From positions 124,001 through 188,000 of the forward strand of contig UCIA01000002.1 of the NCBI GenBank assembly GCA_900472295.1: a stretch of DNA of 64,000 nucleotides, read 5' to 3'. Every line of letters begins with the position of its first letter. The first letter of the stretch is position 1. Of the stretch, positions 1 to 7,953 are shown piece after piece. Source of the DNA: Hyphomicrobiales bacterium (GTDB taxonomy: Bacteria > Pseudomonadota > Alphaproteobacteria > Rhizobiales > Rhizobiaceae). The notes beneath the pieces are model-generated. The model ran no database searches and was not told the DNA's origin. It saw only the letters and a list, made by a program, of their open reading frames with translations. The position numbers were made by a program, and so were the translations under genes.

Positions 1-44
1 AAGCCGAAGAGACGGGACGTAGTAGAAGCCTGACGGAACTTGGT

Positions 45-359
45 TCATGAGATCATCCCTACATAAACGTCGCGTGCGTTTTCGGCGGTGATGCTGATCG
101 GATCGCCATAAAGCGCGATCCGAACGGCAAGCGGCAATGTCGGTCCCATCCAGCCACCTTCGATCATCGCTGTGTACAAAGCATCCGGCTGCACGAACTG
201 CTGTCGCCAAGTTTGGTGAAGCCGACGCCATTCCGCGTAGATGATGCGTTGCTGGTCGTTCAATCTTGCTAGGTCCGGGCCACCGCCGTTGCGACGGACA
301 GCAGCGGAAATAGCGTCGATGCGTCGCCACTCATCGCGCCATCGTGCCATTGCCGGCAA
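45..359 (-). CDS. Hypothetical protein of the integrated element
   Basis: A 104-residue protein I do not recognise. It is rich in Trp and Arg in its first half (WRDEWRRID, EWRRLHQTWRQQF) and has a more hydrophobic C-terminal third; I see no signal peptide or membrane segment. Its start overlaps the end of the preceding gene (stop near 331), and a second in-frame ATG at 350 is an equally plausible start. The close coupling to the upstream genes is typical of phage or satellite operons, so it is probably co-translated with them. Function unknown; being a real gene is likely but not certain. Confidence 0.5.
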   Translation of the reverse strand: MPAMARWRDEWRRIDAISAAVRRNGGGPDLARLNDQQRIIYAEWRRLHQTWRQQFVQPDALYTAMIEGGWMGPTLPLAVRIALYGDPISITAENARDVYVGMIS

Positions 360-753
360 TCATCTGTTCAAGCTGTTGGATGCGCTCGCGGAGTTGTTCA
401 AGTTCGCCAATTTCATTGAGGCGCGCGACTGTTGCAGCTATCGCCCTTCCCTCTTCCGGTGTGAGATCGCCATTGGCAAGCGCGGTTGCGATAGTTGTTG
501 GCGACATGTCGTCCAATTCAACCGGGCGATCCTTGGGCAGAATACGGTTGAGCACGAACACCACCGCTTCCCAATCGCCCTTTTCCAGCTTCGTACGCAA
601 TTGTTCAATAGCATCGTCTTTCATGCCGCGAACGGCAGTCAGCGCTTCGTTGCTGATCCTGTTTTTGCTTCCCTGCGGCCGACCCGGATTGTTTGGTGCA
701 AACCGCCCATTTGGCAGATGCAGGACCGTAGATGAACGCTCTGTATCGGACAT
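331..753 (-). CDS. Hypothetical protein with GRPxGSKNR motif (DUF5681-like)
   Basis: About 140 residues. Residues 10 to 35 carry an RFAPNNPGRPQGSKNR stretch, the AT-hook-like signature of short phage and mobile-element proteins (DUF5681-like). The rest is acidic and helical, ending in a probable coiled coil (GELEQLRERIQQLEQM). The ATG at 753 follows the stop of the preceding gene by two bases; a GTG at 765 is possible but would overlap that gene. It is the third gene of a coupled leftward series. DNA binding is suggested by the motif only; a packaging or small-terminase-like role would be a guess. Confidence 0.6.
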   Translation of the reverse strand: MSDTERSSTVLHLPNGRFAPNNPGRPQGSKNRISNEALTAVRGMKDDAIEQLRTKLEKGDWEAVVFVLNRILPKDRPVELDDMSPTTIATALANGDLTPEEGRAIAATVARLNEIGELEQLRERIQQLEQMIAGNGTMAR

Positions 754-755
754 GC

Positions 756-980
756 TCAAACCCACTTCACTTTTACGCCCCGGCGGTCCAGCCAGGCGGC
801 TATGTTGGCGGTTGCAGTGAATGAGGTGTTCTGCCCGCGATATGCAGTTGGGAACCCATGGTGTTTGCGCCAGTGGTGAAGCTTCTGCCGCGAAGCGCCA
901 TCGAATGCCGCGCTCACTTGTGCGGCATTCAGTTTTGCGACGGTTGGTAAATTCACCGTATCGGGAAGCGGTATGCTCAT
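756..980 (-). CDS. Small putative DNA-binding protein
   Basis: A 74-residue protein. Its centre (AQVSAAFDGASRQKLHHWRKHHGFP) and the following segment ending AAWLDRRGVKVKW have the shape of the helix-turn-helix in excisionase, AlpA or Nu1-like packaging proteins: a helix, a turn with Ser/Arg, a HxWxxxxGFP element, then a second helix. The ATG at 978-980 overlaps the preceding stop by four bases (ATGA), which fixes the start and implies translational coupling. A longer reading of the frame from 1262 only runs antiparallel through the overlapping gene and is not believable. The DNA-binding call is inference from pattern, not an alignment. Confidence 0.55.
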   Translation of the reverse strand: MSIPLPDTVNLPTVAKLNAAQVSAAFDGASRQKLHHWRKHHGFPTAYRGQNTSFTATANIAAWLDRRGVKVKWV

Positions 981-1753
981 GCCGCTTTTCCTGTAAGCAG
1001 ATCGAATGCCGCGTCGTGCGAGAGATCGGTTGCTAGCGCCACAGCGGCGACGATAGAACGCAAACTGCTTTCCGCTGCCGCGACAACCTCTCCGCGGGCT
1101 TCGTGCCGCTTTAGCGCCTCCGCAGCAGCCTTCTCTACGCCCGGAACGTCCGGACCACTCGCGGCCGGGCTGGCAGCGTTCGGTTGCAGCTGATAGTCGG
1201 CCTGCAAACCGGTCATCCGGATATGCGCTTGGATAATGTGCCGCCGCTCGACAAGCTGCCAAATGTTGTCATCGACGCCATCAAAAAAATCCCGGCCGGC
1301 AGCGACCAAAGCGCTTGTTTGCTCAACGCTGGCCCGCTCCGCGAATGCCGCTCGCTGGGCAGCCGGCATTGCTGCGAACTTGGCAACAATCATAGGGAAG
1401 AAAACCGGATCGCCCGAGCGGTACGCCATTGCCACGCTTTTTGAAGCTTTGGCAGCGGAGGCTTCGGAAATTACTGCCGCCTGTGCCGCCTGATACGGCT
1501 TGCCAACTGTGCGGGAAACTACGCCTCGCAAATCTTCGGCGCGAGCGTTGGGCTGCAACCGCTCATTTGCGGCGGCTATCTGGTCAGCCAGGACGGGAAA
1601 CACGTTGGCGAGCGCGGCAAATTGTGGTGCGAAGGCCACGTTCTTGGCGACCGTTTCCATTGGAATGACCGCGACTTCGGGATGAGCCGCTCCACTGTCC
1701 CCGCTGATCGTGAGTAGCGCCGCGCGGTCAGTGAGTTGGTAGGAAGATTTCAT
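977..1753 (-). CDS. Hypothetical Ala-rich protein of the element
   Basis: A 258-residue protein from the ATG at 1753, which has a GAGGA ribosome-binding site eight bases upstream; longer starts at 1768 or 1816 lack one. It is Ala-rich and predicted helical throughout (for example KASKSVAMAYR, QRAAFAERASVEQTSALVAAG), without signal peptide or membrane segment. I do not recognise the family. It is the first gene of the coupled leftward series ending at 45 and lies just downstream of the repeat cluster at 2112-2302, so its promoter probably lies in that intergenic DNA. A structural or packaging-related role is possible but unsupported. Confidence 0.6.
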   Translation of the reverse strand: MKSSYQLTDRAALLTISGDSGAAHPEVAVIPMETVAKNVAFAPQFAALANVFPVLADQIAAANERLQPNARAEDLRGVVSRTVGKPYQAAQAAVISEASAAKASKSVAMAYRSGDPVFFPMIVAKFAAMPAAQRAAFAERASVEQTSALVAAGRDFFDGVDDNIWQLVERRHIIQAHIRMTGLQADYQLQPNAASPAASGPDVPGVEKAAAEALKRHEARGEVVAAAESSLRSIVAAVALATDLSHDAAFDLLTGKAA

Positions 1754-2343
1754 AGCTCTGTTCCTCATGGGTGATGTGATTTGGTTTTTGTACTCATGAA
1801 GCTGCAAAGCGGTCAAGCGCCTATATTTATTTATACATCTTTAATCTAAAAAAATGGAAAGTATTGGCAATCATCAGGCCAATTGCGACGAAACTTACAA
1901 CAATTATATTATACAATCATCGCATTTATTCAACGATGACCATCGCAACGACCGCGCATTGATCGTCGCAATCGAGACGGAGCGGATCAATTCGATTGGT
2001 GAAATGGGTTAGTCGACCACTATCGCTGCCGATCATCGAAACGATTTCAACAACTTGGACGTAATATCGAGCGGACGTAACGTCCGCTTGGAAAGTTGGG
2101 CGGTTTTAACAGGTCACCGCTGTCACCAGCGCCCAAGCCCTGTAGAGGTGACAGGAAATGCCCGGTTCCATGGCGTGTCATCACTGTCACCAGTGTCACC
2201 ACTAAGATTCTAGACAGTGATGGGAAAACACGCGTCACAAGGGATACGGAAAATGAAGTAATATAGGGAAGTCACTAGAGCCACACGGTGACAGCGGTGA
2301 CACAGCCCGTCCAACGGCTGTTGATCGCAAATTTGAGCCGTCC
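1754..2343. other. Intergenic DNA with AT-rich tract and repeats
   Basis: This 590-base stretch holds no convincing gene. The part 1820-1960 is strikingly AT-rich for this genome (runs such as tatatttatttatacat and ttatattatacaatc), which suits a promoter for the leftward operon or an unwinding element. The part 2112-2302 holds the TGTCACC repeats listed separately. AT-rich DNA next to phased repeats and a primase gene is the layout of a replication origin. Confidence 0.6.
2112..2302. repeat. TGTCACC iteron-like repeat cluster
   Basis: Eight copies of the heptamer TGTCACC or its complement GGTGACA are seen, most spaced exactly nine bases apart: forward copies at 2112 (GGTCACC variant), 2121, 2176 (TGTCATC variant), 2185 and 2194; reverse copies at 2147, 2287 and 2296. 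Nine-base phasing within groups, and groups facing each other across about 100 bases, resemble binding arrays for a replication initiator or repressor. They lie beside the primase-helicase gene and an AT-rich tract. P4-like satellites have comparable iterons bound by their primase-helicase; extending that here is inference. Confidence 0.65.
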
Positions 2344-4554
2344 CTACGAATTTCGAACGTATTGCCAACTCCGATCATTCCCGCACCGAATTTGTTTTCG
2401 CACGTATCCGGCTCGCATCAGGCCGTGAGCAATTCGTTTGTTGACGCTGCTATTCATCCGTTCAAAGGGAATGCCGAGGATCGTAGAAACCTGCGAAATC
2501 GTTACCGGCGAGCTGCCTAGCGAGGCCGCGTAAACACCAATCCGCTCCTCCCAAGGGTCAAGCTCGCGGCGCTCGTCCTGCTCGGCTTCTGCTAGACTCG
2601 CTTGTTCGCTATCGAGCCACCAACGCTCACCGGCTCGATACCGGGTAAATGCTTCGGCCCATAACTGGTCACGGTCGCGCCTGATCGCCGCAACGTTGAT
2701 CGTGCCGCACATCAGCGGCCAAAATCGCCGGTTGCCCGTCTGGTCCTTGAGGTAGTGCTCATCATTTGTCGTTGCGATGAAGACGGATTGGCGCGGGTGG
2801 TCGCCCGTCGAGCGCTCATAGGGCGCGCGATAGGTGTCCGTTGATCGGGCCATGAATTTCTTGATGGTTTCAATATCGGCACGTCTCAACGCCGACAATT
2901 CGGAAAGCTCGATAATCCATTTTCCCGCCAACTGGATTGCGGCATCCTTAGTGTGCAGATCGGGCAATTCGTCAGTGAACCATAGCGGCCCGGCAAGCAT
3001 GGCGATTGCGCTGGATTTGCCGCTTCCTTGTTTGCCTTCGAGGATCACGACGTTGTCCATCTTGCATCCGGGTTGCATGATCCGCGCAACAGCACCAATC
3101 ATAAATTTGATCGCGATGGTTTGGGAGTAAGGCGTGTCGGCCGCGCCAAAATAGCGGCCTGCGAGTTGCGGCAACCGCTGCACACCGTCCCATGTGATGC
3201 TGTTGAGGTAGTCGCGCACTTGGTGGCGCTTGTGCCTATTTGCGATGATCGCCACGGCATCGTGCACGGTATCTTTACCCGGCTTTACGAAGAGCGCTTG
3301 GACGTAGAGTTGGCAATGAATGGTGTCCAATTCGGTCCATTGCCGGGGATAGGTTGAATTCCTGTCCCATGGCAATGGATGCATCGCCAACACCGTCTGC
3401 GTGAACTCGTCAAATGCGACTGGTAGATTTCCGTGCAGGACTTTCACGGTCTCGATCAACGTGTTTTTGCCGTTGTCGCCCGTCGCTGTCGAAATGATTT
3501 CAACGTAACCGTCACCAGGCGGTGGCGGTGATCCTGGCTGCAATGGCGGCACGTTGCCGTTGTTGCCAAGTATCTTCAGGGGGTCCAGCCGTGGCGGCTT
3601 GCCGTAAGCTCTCCAATGGATCGCGGGCCAGCCAACTTCTGTGCTGCGAAGGCTGCTCCATTGCTTTTCGTTTTCGCCTGTGTCGTTGCCATCATAGCGT
3701 GCGCACCACGTTGACCAGATTTCGAAGAGCTGCCGTTCGCTCCCAAGCGTCCAACCGGATTGTTTGAATGCTGCGGTCATACTGATCCACTGCGAGCGAT
3801 CTAGCGTGTTTGGATCAACGTTATGAAGCGCAACAGCCAACTCATTGAGCGATGGCGCTGCGAGCGTTGGCTCCCCAAGCTCATGCCTACTGCCGGCGCC
3901 CTTGATCACGTTGATATCAGCCAGGGCGATTTCTAGCGCCCCGATGTCGTAGTGCCGCCCGAATCCCTCAAGCCGCCAGCACGTCACCAAATGCGGTTGT
4001 TGCGGGTTCTTGAGGTGGTAGCTGCCCGGCAATCTCATGACCCTTGCCGCGTCAATTACAGCCCCGTCGCCGTTGAATAGCTGTCTCAATTTGCGCTGCA
4101 CAACGGTGAAACGATCATTGCCCGCAAATGGCTGGACGGTCCAGTACACGTGGTAATGCTGGGGGGACGACTGGACCGCAAAGGCCGGCGAGAGGTTGAA
4201 TGCCGTGGCGCGTTCGTAGTTGGCCTGCGCACTCACGTTGTCGAGATCAATGTACTGCGCCCGAATCGCTGTGACGTTGGATAGCTCACGCCCTTTGCCG
4301 TCCAATTCTGCGATGACGGCGAAGATGCCGTAACCATTGTTGTTGTGCTGGGCGATAGCGGACCAGGCATCTACCAAAGTGGCGCGGAACGGTATTGCCG
4401 GCCGGCTACGGTCTTCATCATGGATGGCGCGCCAGTCGATCAACGCTGTTGCCGCCTGGTTGCCAGTGATCGCATTCACGAATGAAGCTGCCTGGTCGTA
4501 GGACAGCGCCAGCGCATTGCCAGCCGGCAGGACTGGAGCTATAGAGGTATTCAT
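2344..4554 (-). CDS. Primase-helicase (RepB-like primase plus VapE/DUF5906 helicase)
   Basis: A 736-residue replication protein. Residues about 60-215 look like a RepB-type primase-polymerase domain (AQYIDLDN, SSPQHYHVYWTV, then RVMRLPGSYHLKNP). A linker resembling PriCT follows (about 230-320, QWISMTAAFKQSGWTLG and WPAIHWRAYG). Residues about 440-640 form a VapE/virulence-associated-E helicase core with Walker A GKQGSGKSS, Walker-B-like WIIELSELSAL and the sensor segment FIATTNDEHYLKDQTGNRRFWP. The C-terminus is a possible winged helix. Such proteins replicate phage satellites, ICEs and small plasmids. It sits between an AlpA-like gene and the iteron cluster, its likely cis site. Complete and undamaged. 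Confidence 0.88.
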   Translation of the reverse strand: MNTSIAPVLPAGNALALSYDQAASFVNAITGNQAATALIDWRAIHDEDRSRPAIPFRATLVDAWSAIAQHNNNGYGIFAVIAELDGKGRELSNVTAIRAQYIDLDNVSAQANYERATAFNLSPAFAVQSSPQHYHVYWTVQPFAGNDRFTVVQRKLRQLFNGDGAVIDAARVMRLPGSYHLKNPQQPHLVTCWRLEGFGRHYDIGALEIALADINVIKGAGSRHELGEPTLAAPSLNELAVALHNVDPNTLDRSQWISMTAAFKQSGWTLGSERQLFEIWSTWCARYDGNDTGENEKQWSSLRSTEVGWPAIHWRAYGKPPRLDPLKILGNNGNVPPLQPGSPPPPGDGYVEIISTATGDNGKNTLIETVKVLHGNLPVAFDEFTQTVLAMHPLPWDRNSTYPRQWTELDTIHCQLYVQALFVKPGKDTVHDAVAIIANRHKRHQVRDYLNSITWDGVQRLPQLAGRYFGAADTPYSQTIAIKFMIGAVARIMQPGCKMDNVVILEGKQGSGKSSAIAMLAGPLWFTDELPDLHTKDAAIQLAGKWIIELSELSALRRADIETIKKFMARSTDTYRAPYERSTGDHPRQSVFIATTNDEHYLKDQTGNRRFWPLMCGTINVAAIRRDRDQLWAEAFTRYRAGERWWLDSEQASLAEAEQDERRELDPWEERIGVYAASLGSSPVTISQVSTILGIPFERMNSSVNKRIAHGLMRAGYVRKQIRCGNDRSWQYVRNS

Positions 4555-4570
4555 TCCTAGAGCCTTTCAG

Positions 4571-4607
4571 CCCGGCTTTCGAACGTTCAATGCGAGCCGG
4601 GTTTTTT
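4571..4607 (+). terminator. Hairpin with T-tract, rightward, upstream of primase gene
   Basis: CCCGGCT (4571-4577) pairs with AGCCGGG (4595-4601) and is followed by six T on the + strand. It would end rightward transcription although no rightward gene precedes it; on the leftward strand it lies in the leader of the primase gene. It may stop antisense transcripts or be the 3' end of a small antisense RNA. Confidence 0.5.
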
Positions 4608-4724
4608 CTGGGTGCGGCAGAGCTCTTCTCCGTCGAACCGTGTTCAACTAAGACGCTGATTTCGTCTGATAATTGCGCCTTGAGCGGATCGCGCCGACGC
4701 GGCGCTAACCAATTCAACTAGCCA

Positions 4725-4919
4725 TCAGGCCGCGTTCGCTCGTTGCTTCTGCAAATATTCGAGCACATCGATGCGTAGATAACCGACTTTGCGAGCGCCG
4801 ATTTTCAACTTAGGCGGAAAAGCCGGATCGGCCTTTTCGAGACGCTGGCGCGAGGTGTCGGAAATGTGGAGCAAGGCGCAAAGCTGATCGCGCGTGAGTA
4901 GGACTAAGGCATCCTGCAT
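4725..4919 (-). CDS. AlpA-like excisionase/transcription factor
   Basis: A 64-residue MerR-like winged-helix protein of the AlpA type: LTRDQLCALLHISDTSRQRLEKADPAFPPKLKIGARKVGY followed by a helix ending in EYLQKQRA. Proteins of this kind act as excisionases or activators of the integrase in P4/CP4-57-like elements. It lies between integrase and primase and is read leftward like both. The 170 bases before the primase gene contain no other gene. Complete and of typical size. Confidence 0.85.
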   Translation of the reverse strand: MQDALVLLTRDQLCALLHISDTSRQRLEKADPAFPPKLKIGARKVGYLRIDVLEYLQKQRANAA

Positions 4920-5017
4920 GGGTGCGTTCCAATTTATCTAGGAAATTGAAGAGTTTGCAGGCATCCACCTACGAGCACCCTTTTCAAGGGCTGGGCCATC
5001 CGGCCCGTGCGGCCCCT

Positions 5018-5059
5018 CGCGTATCCTCGCTACGGCGCACTTGGCTACGCGTATCCTCG
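5018..5059. repeat. CGCGTATCCTCG direct repeat, 30-bp spacing
   Basis: The 12-mer CGCGTATCCTCG occurs at 5018-5029 and again at 5048-5059, exactly 30 bases apart (about three helical turns), between the AlpA-like gene and the 3' end of the integrase gene. Possible arm-type site for integrase or the AlpA-like protein. Confidence 0.45.
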
Positions 5060-5175
5060 ACGCAGCAACCGCAATCGATCACAGCTAGCCATGTTTAGTC
5101 AAAAAGAATGGCCCGAAAGCCGGGCCACCAATTAGTTATCCACAGGCAATAATAATCCATTGCGAACGTCAAAGC

Positions 5176-6474
5176 CTATGCAACAAACCTTTGCCATTGC
5201 TCGCGGTATTCGTTGTCATTGGCGATAGTTAGAAAGTCTGCCCACTGCTGCATTAGTTGTTTGCGGCGTAGAAGACCATCGCCCCTACGATAGGCAGCTA
5301 TCGTCTTGTCTTTTTGCACATGCGCAAGCGCTTGTTCAACGATGGTGTCAGGGTGAAGGGTTGTTTCTGCGGCCCAATCGCGGAAGCTGGATCGAAACCC
5401 GTGAACGGTTAATCCCGGTCGCATTCCTCGCAATTGCTCCAGCATGGCCATATTGCTCAAGGGCTGGTTGCGTCTCGCTCCAGGAAAAACATAGGGATGA
5501 TCCTTGAAGCGGGGCAGCCCTTTCAACAATTCAACTGCAGCGCTGCTCAATGGAATTCGGTGCTCAATCCCGGCTTTCATTCGCTCCGCTGGAATGATCC
5601 AAATCGCGTTGCCAAGATCGAATTCATCCAACGTTGCGAGCAGAGTTTCGCTCGTGCGGGTCGCGCAGAGGATCGTCAGCACAAGCGCTTTCGCCGAATA
5701 ATCTGTTTTGTTGCGCAACGCCTGCATAAAGGCCGGCACTTCGACAAAAGCCATTGCCGCATGATGGCCTCTCGATTGTTTGCCTTTCTTACCAAGCCAA
5801 TGCTCAAGGCAATCTTCCCATTTTGCCGGGTTGGAATGGTCCTTCCACAGGGCTTTGATTTGAGGGTTTGCGCTGCCTAGCGCCTTCGATTTAGCTGCGG
5901 CTATGACAGTCTCGATGCGCATGCGCACGCGGGAGGCTGTCTCTGGTACAGCGTCCCAAAGTGGCAGTCGCTTTCCGTGTCGTATGTGCGGCTGCTGCAA
6001 GACCGCTAGCACGTCATCAACGCCGATTTCATATGGCAGCTTGCGCCCGATCTTTGGATAGACGAGGGTTTCGAGCGTGCTCGACCACTGGGCCGCGTGT
6101 TTGTCGTTGCGCCAGTTGGCGGAGTGGGTCGCGACGTAGTCCTGCGCAATATTTTCAAACGTGTCATCGCAAGTGGTCTTCGCCGGCGTAGGCTTCAACG
6201 TTGCGAGCGGGTCGATGCCGCCTTTCACTTGGTCGCGGTGTTCAATTGCGGCCATTTCCAGCTCTTTGAATTGCCGGTCGCTGATAGGGTCGCTGTGTGG
6301 CGCTAGAGTCATTACGCGGCGGCTGCCGGCGAAGGTATATCTAAATACCCAAGTCGCTTTGCCGGTCTTTGCCAGTGCGAAACAAAGCCCGTTGCCATGG
6401 GACCACAGATTGGCCTGTCCGGCTTTGATGCGGTCGCGCAGTTCGCGATTAAGAGTGTCGATTTTCGATGCCAT
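5176..6474 (-). CDS. Tyrosine recombinase (DUF4102-type integrase)
   Basis: A 432-residue phage/island integrase. Residues about 10-90 are the DUF4102 arm-binding domain (AKTGKATWVFRYTFAGSRR). Residues about 100-200 form the SAM-like core-binding domain (FENIAQDYVATHSANWRNDKHAAQW). The catalytic domain has the Arg in LCATRTSE, the HxxR box as HGFRSSFRDWA, and the tyrosine in KTIAAYRRG. All key residues are present. The gene reads leftward into the element, so an attachment site is expected just beyond its 5' end. It carries out site-specific integration and, with the AlpA-like protein, probably excision. Confidence 0.92.
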   Translation of the reverse strand: MASKIDTLNRELRDRIKAGQANLWSHGNGLCFALAKTGKATWVFRYTFAGSRRVMTLAPHSDPISDRQFKELEMAAIEHRDQVKGGIDPLATLKPTPAKTTCDDTFENIAQDYVATHSANWRNDKHAAQWSSTLETLVYPKIGRKLPYEIGVDDVLAVLQQPHIRHGKRLPLWDAVPETASRVRMRIETVIAAAKSKALGSANPQIKALWKDHSNPAKWEDCLEHWLGKKGKQSRGHHAAMAFVEVPAFMQALRNKTDYSAKALVLTILCATRTSETLLATLDEFDLGNAIWIIPAERMKAGIEHRIPLSSAAVELLKGLPRFKDHPYVFPGARRNQPLSNMAMLEQLRGMRPGLTVHGFRSSFRDWAAETTLHPDTIVEQALAHVQKDKTIAAYRRGDGLLRRKQLMQQWADFLTIANDNEYREQWQRFVA

Positions 6475-6622
6475 TGCGAAGGCTCCTAGGTTGGTGCGGT
6501 TGCCCGGACTAACCTTCTTGAAGCCTTCCGCAGATTTGTTGGCTAGCTATGGCTATCCAAAATCGAACGAAATCAACAGGTTGGCTACTTGCGACTAGTC
6601 AAGACTAGGCACATAATCGGCC

Positions 6623-6638
6623 ACTCCCTCCGCCACCA
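6623..6638 (+). other. Possible attachment core (tRNA-Ser 3'-end-like)
   Basis: The 16-mer ACTCCCTCCGCCACCA, 150 bases beyond the integrase 5' end, resembles a tRNA-Ser acceptor 3' strand with discriminator G and CCA. No full tRNA surrounds it: a T-arm TTCGAAT sequence is missing upstream. Integrases of this class commonly use tRNA 3' ends as cores. Tentative. Confidence 0.35.
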
Positions 6639-6639
6639 T

Positions 6640-6882
6640 GTGACAAGCGCAAAGATGAGAGCTGCAAGAAGGCTGGTGAATTGGAGTGTCCGAGATCTCT
6701 CAGCGCAGTCTGAAGTTCGTCGCAACACGATCACCAATATCGAAACAGGCAAATCCGGTGGTGACCGTGACGCGATCTCAAAGCCCCAGCGGGCTCTGGA
6801 AGCGGCGGGCTTCGATTTCATTCCAGAGAACGGCGGCGGCGCCGGGATGACGTTGCGCAAGCCCACGGGGCCATACTTGTAA
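6640..6882 (+). CDS. XRE-family small transcriptional regulator
   Basis: An 80-residue helix-turn-helix protein of a common alphaproteobacterial type. The N-terminus is VTSAKMRAARRLVNWSVRDL with HTH AQSEVRRNTITNIETG, followed by LEAAGFDFIPENGGG, the family's typical short beta tail. I place the start at the GTG at 6640 because members typically begin MTSA(Q)xRAAR; an ATG at 6655 or a longer frame from 6589 are alternatives, and no clear ribosome-binding site decides. Its 5' end directly abuts the putative attachment core, so it may sit just outside the element. Target unknown. Confidence 0.7.
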   Translation: MTSAKMRAARRLVNWSVRDLSAQSEVRRNTITNIETGKSGGDRDAISKPQRALEAAGFDFIPENGGGAGMTLRKPTGPYL

Positions 6883-7092
6883 CGTTACAACTTTATCGCC
6901 GGTCTTTCGTTGAACGTGCCCTTTGCAGCCAATCAGGTGTCTCAGTTTTAGATTTTGGAGCCTGGGGTTTACTTCCAATTAGACCAGGGTTTAGCTCCAA
7001 TTAGCTATCTGCCACGATCCAACCTTTGTCGATTCATCCTTGACCTATCTCTTGGTGCTGAGTTCAAATAGCGGCGACGAGGAGGAGAAAAA

Positions 7093-7311
7093 ATGAACTT
7101 GAGATCGGTGATTTGCGCGGGCGCCTTGGCAGTTCTAATGGTGGGCCCAACCCTTGCCAAAGAGGGAAACAACGGCAACCACTATGGCTGGTACAAGGGA
7201 GGTGTGACTCGCTCTGCTCCAGGGCCTGAAATTGGTGTTGGTTTGCCAGCGTTGCTTTTCGGTGGCTATCTCTGGTATCGGCGCCGGTCCAAGCAGCGAG
7301 GCGAGCGCTGA
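7093..7311 (+). CDS. Small secreted protein with PGPEIGVGLPAL-TM-Arg tail
   Basis: A 72-residue protein with a strong ribosome-binding site (AGGAGGAG). An N-terminal signal peptide (about 1-22, cleavage after TLA) is followed by a short Gly/Asn/Trp/Tyr-rich mature part, then PGPEIGVGLPALLFGGYLWY and the basic tail RRRSKQRGER. A short motif, a hydrophobic helix and an Arg cluster recall protein-sorting tails such as PEP-CTERM, though the motif differs. Short rhizobial proteins with this tail are familiar, but I know no function for them. Probably anchored in the inner membrane facing the periplasm. Confidence 0.65.
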   Translation: MNLRSVICAGALAVLMVGPTLAKEGNNGNHYGWYKGGVTRSAPGPEIGVGLPALLFGGYLWYRRRSKQRGER

Positions 7312-7953
7312 CGCTTTCACCAGGACCACGCGATGCATCAGCGCATCAATCGCACCGGGCCTGCTGAACAACCGGGATTTACCCTCGACAAAATGCCGGT
7401 CTCCCAAGCGGCACGCACAAACGCCCTTTCGCTTCTGCTGCCACCAGGAAGCGGTCGATCTCGTCCTGCGATAACTGATTTGAAGGTTGGTCCTGGCCAT
7501 GGTAGCGACTCCGTTGAAGGGATCGCCGCAACGAGAGCCCGGCCGGCTGGCAAGGGCGATGCTTGGCCGCTTAAACAGAAACACCGAGACGATTTGGATG
7601 CGCGCCCGGGCTAGTCGCAAACGGCAACTCCGGTCAGGCGGTAGCTGTAAAGTCCTCGCTTCAAAAGCTGGAATCTACCACGGGTGGCCGACGAGAGACG
7701 CCGCTATGTACAAGGCAGCTCGTTGCACAGGAGCATTGTCCGACTACTCTTAGCCTACAATAGCGAGCACCGGGCACTCCAAGAAGTTCACCAGCCTCTG
7801 CTGAGGTCGATCGAGCGCCTCACCGCCAAAAGGCCACGTGTATTCAGTGGCATCTCACGGGGCCGGCGCAGCCGCGAGAGCCGGGTAGCCCATTGGATTA
7901 ATTGCCCAATTGCTGACACGTATATACTTAGGCAGTGCGGGGAGGAGAACTAA
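7312..7953. other. Gene-poor stretch, no supportable gene
   Basis: Several short open frames on both strands have neither ribosome-binding sites nor recognisable products. On the minus strand around 7430-7480 a frame reading QLSQDEIDRFLVAAEAKG looks once-coding but is interrupted. I take this as decayed accessory DNA. Confidence 0.5.
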
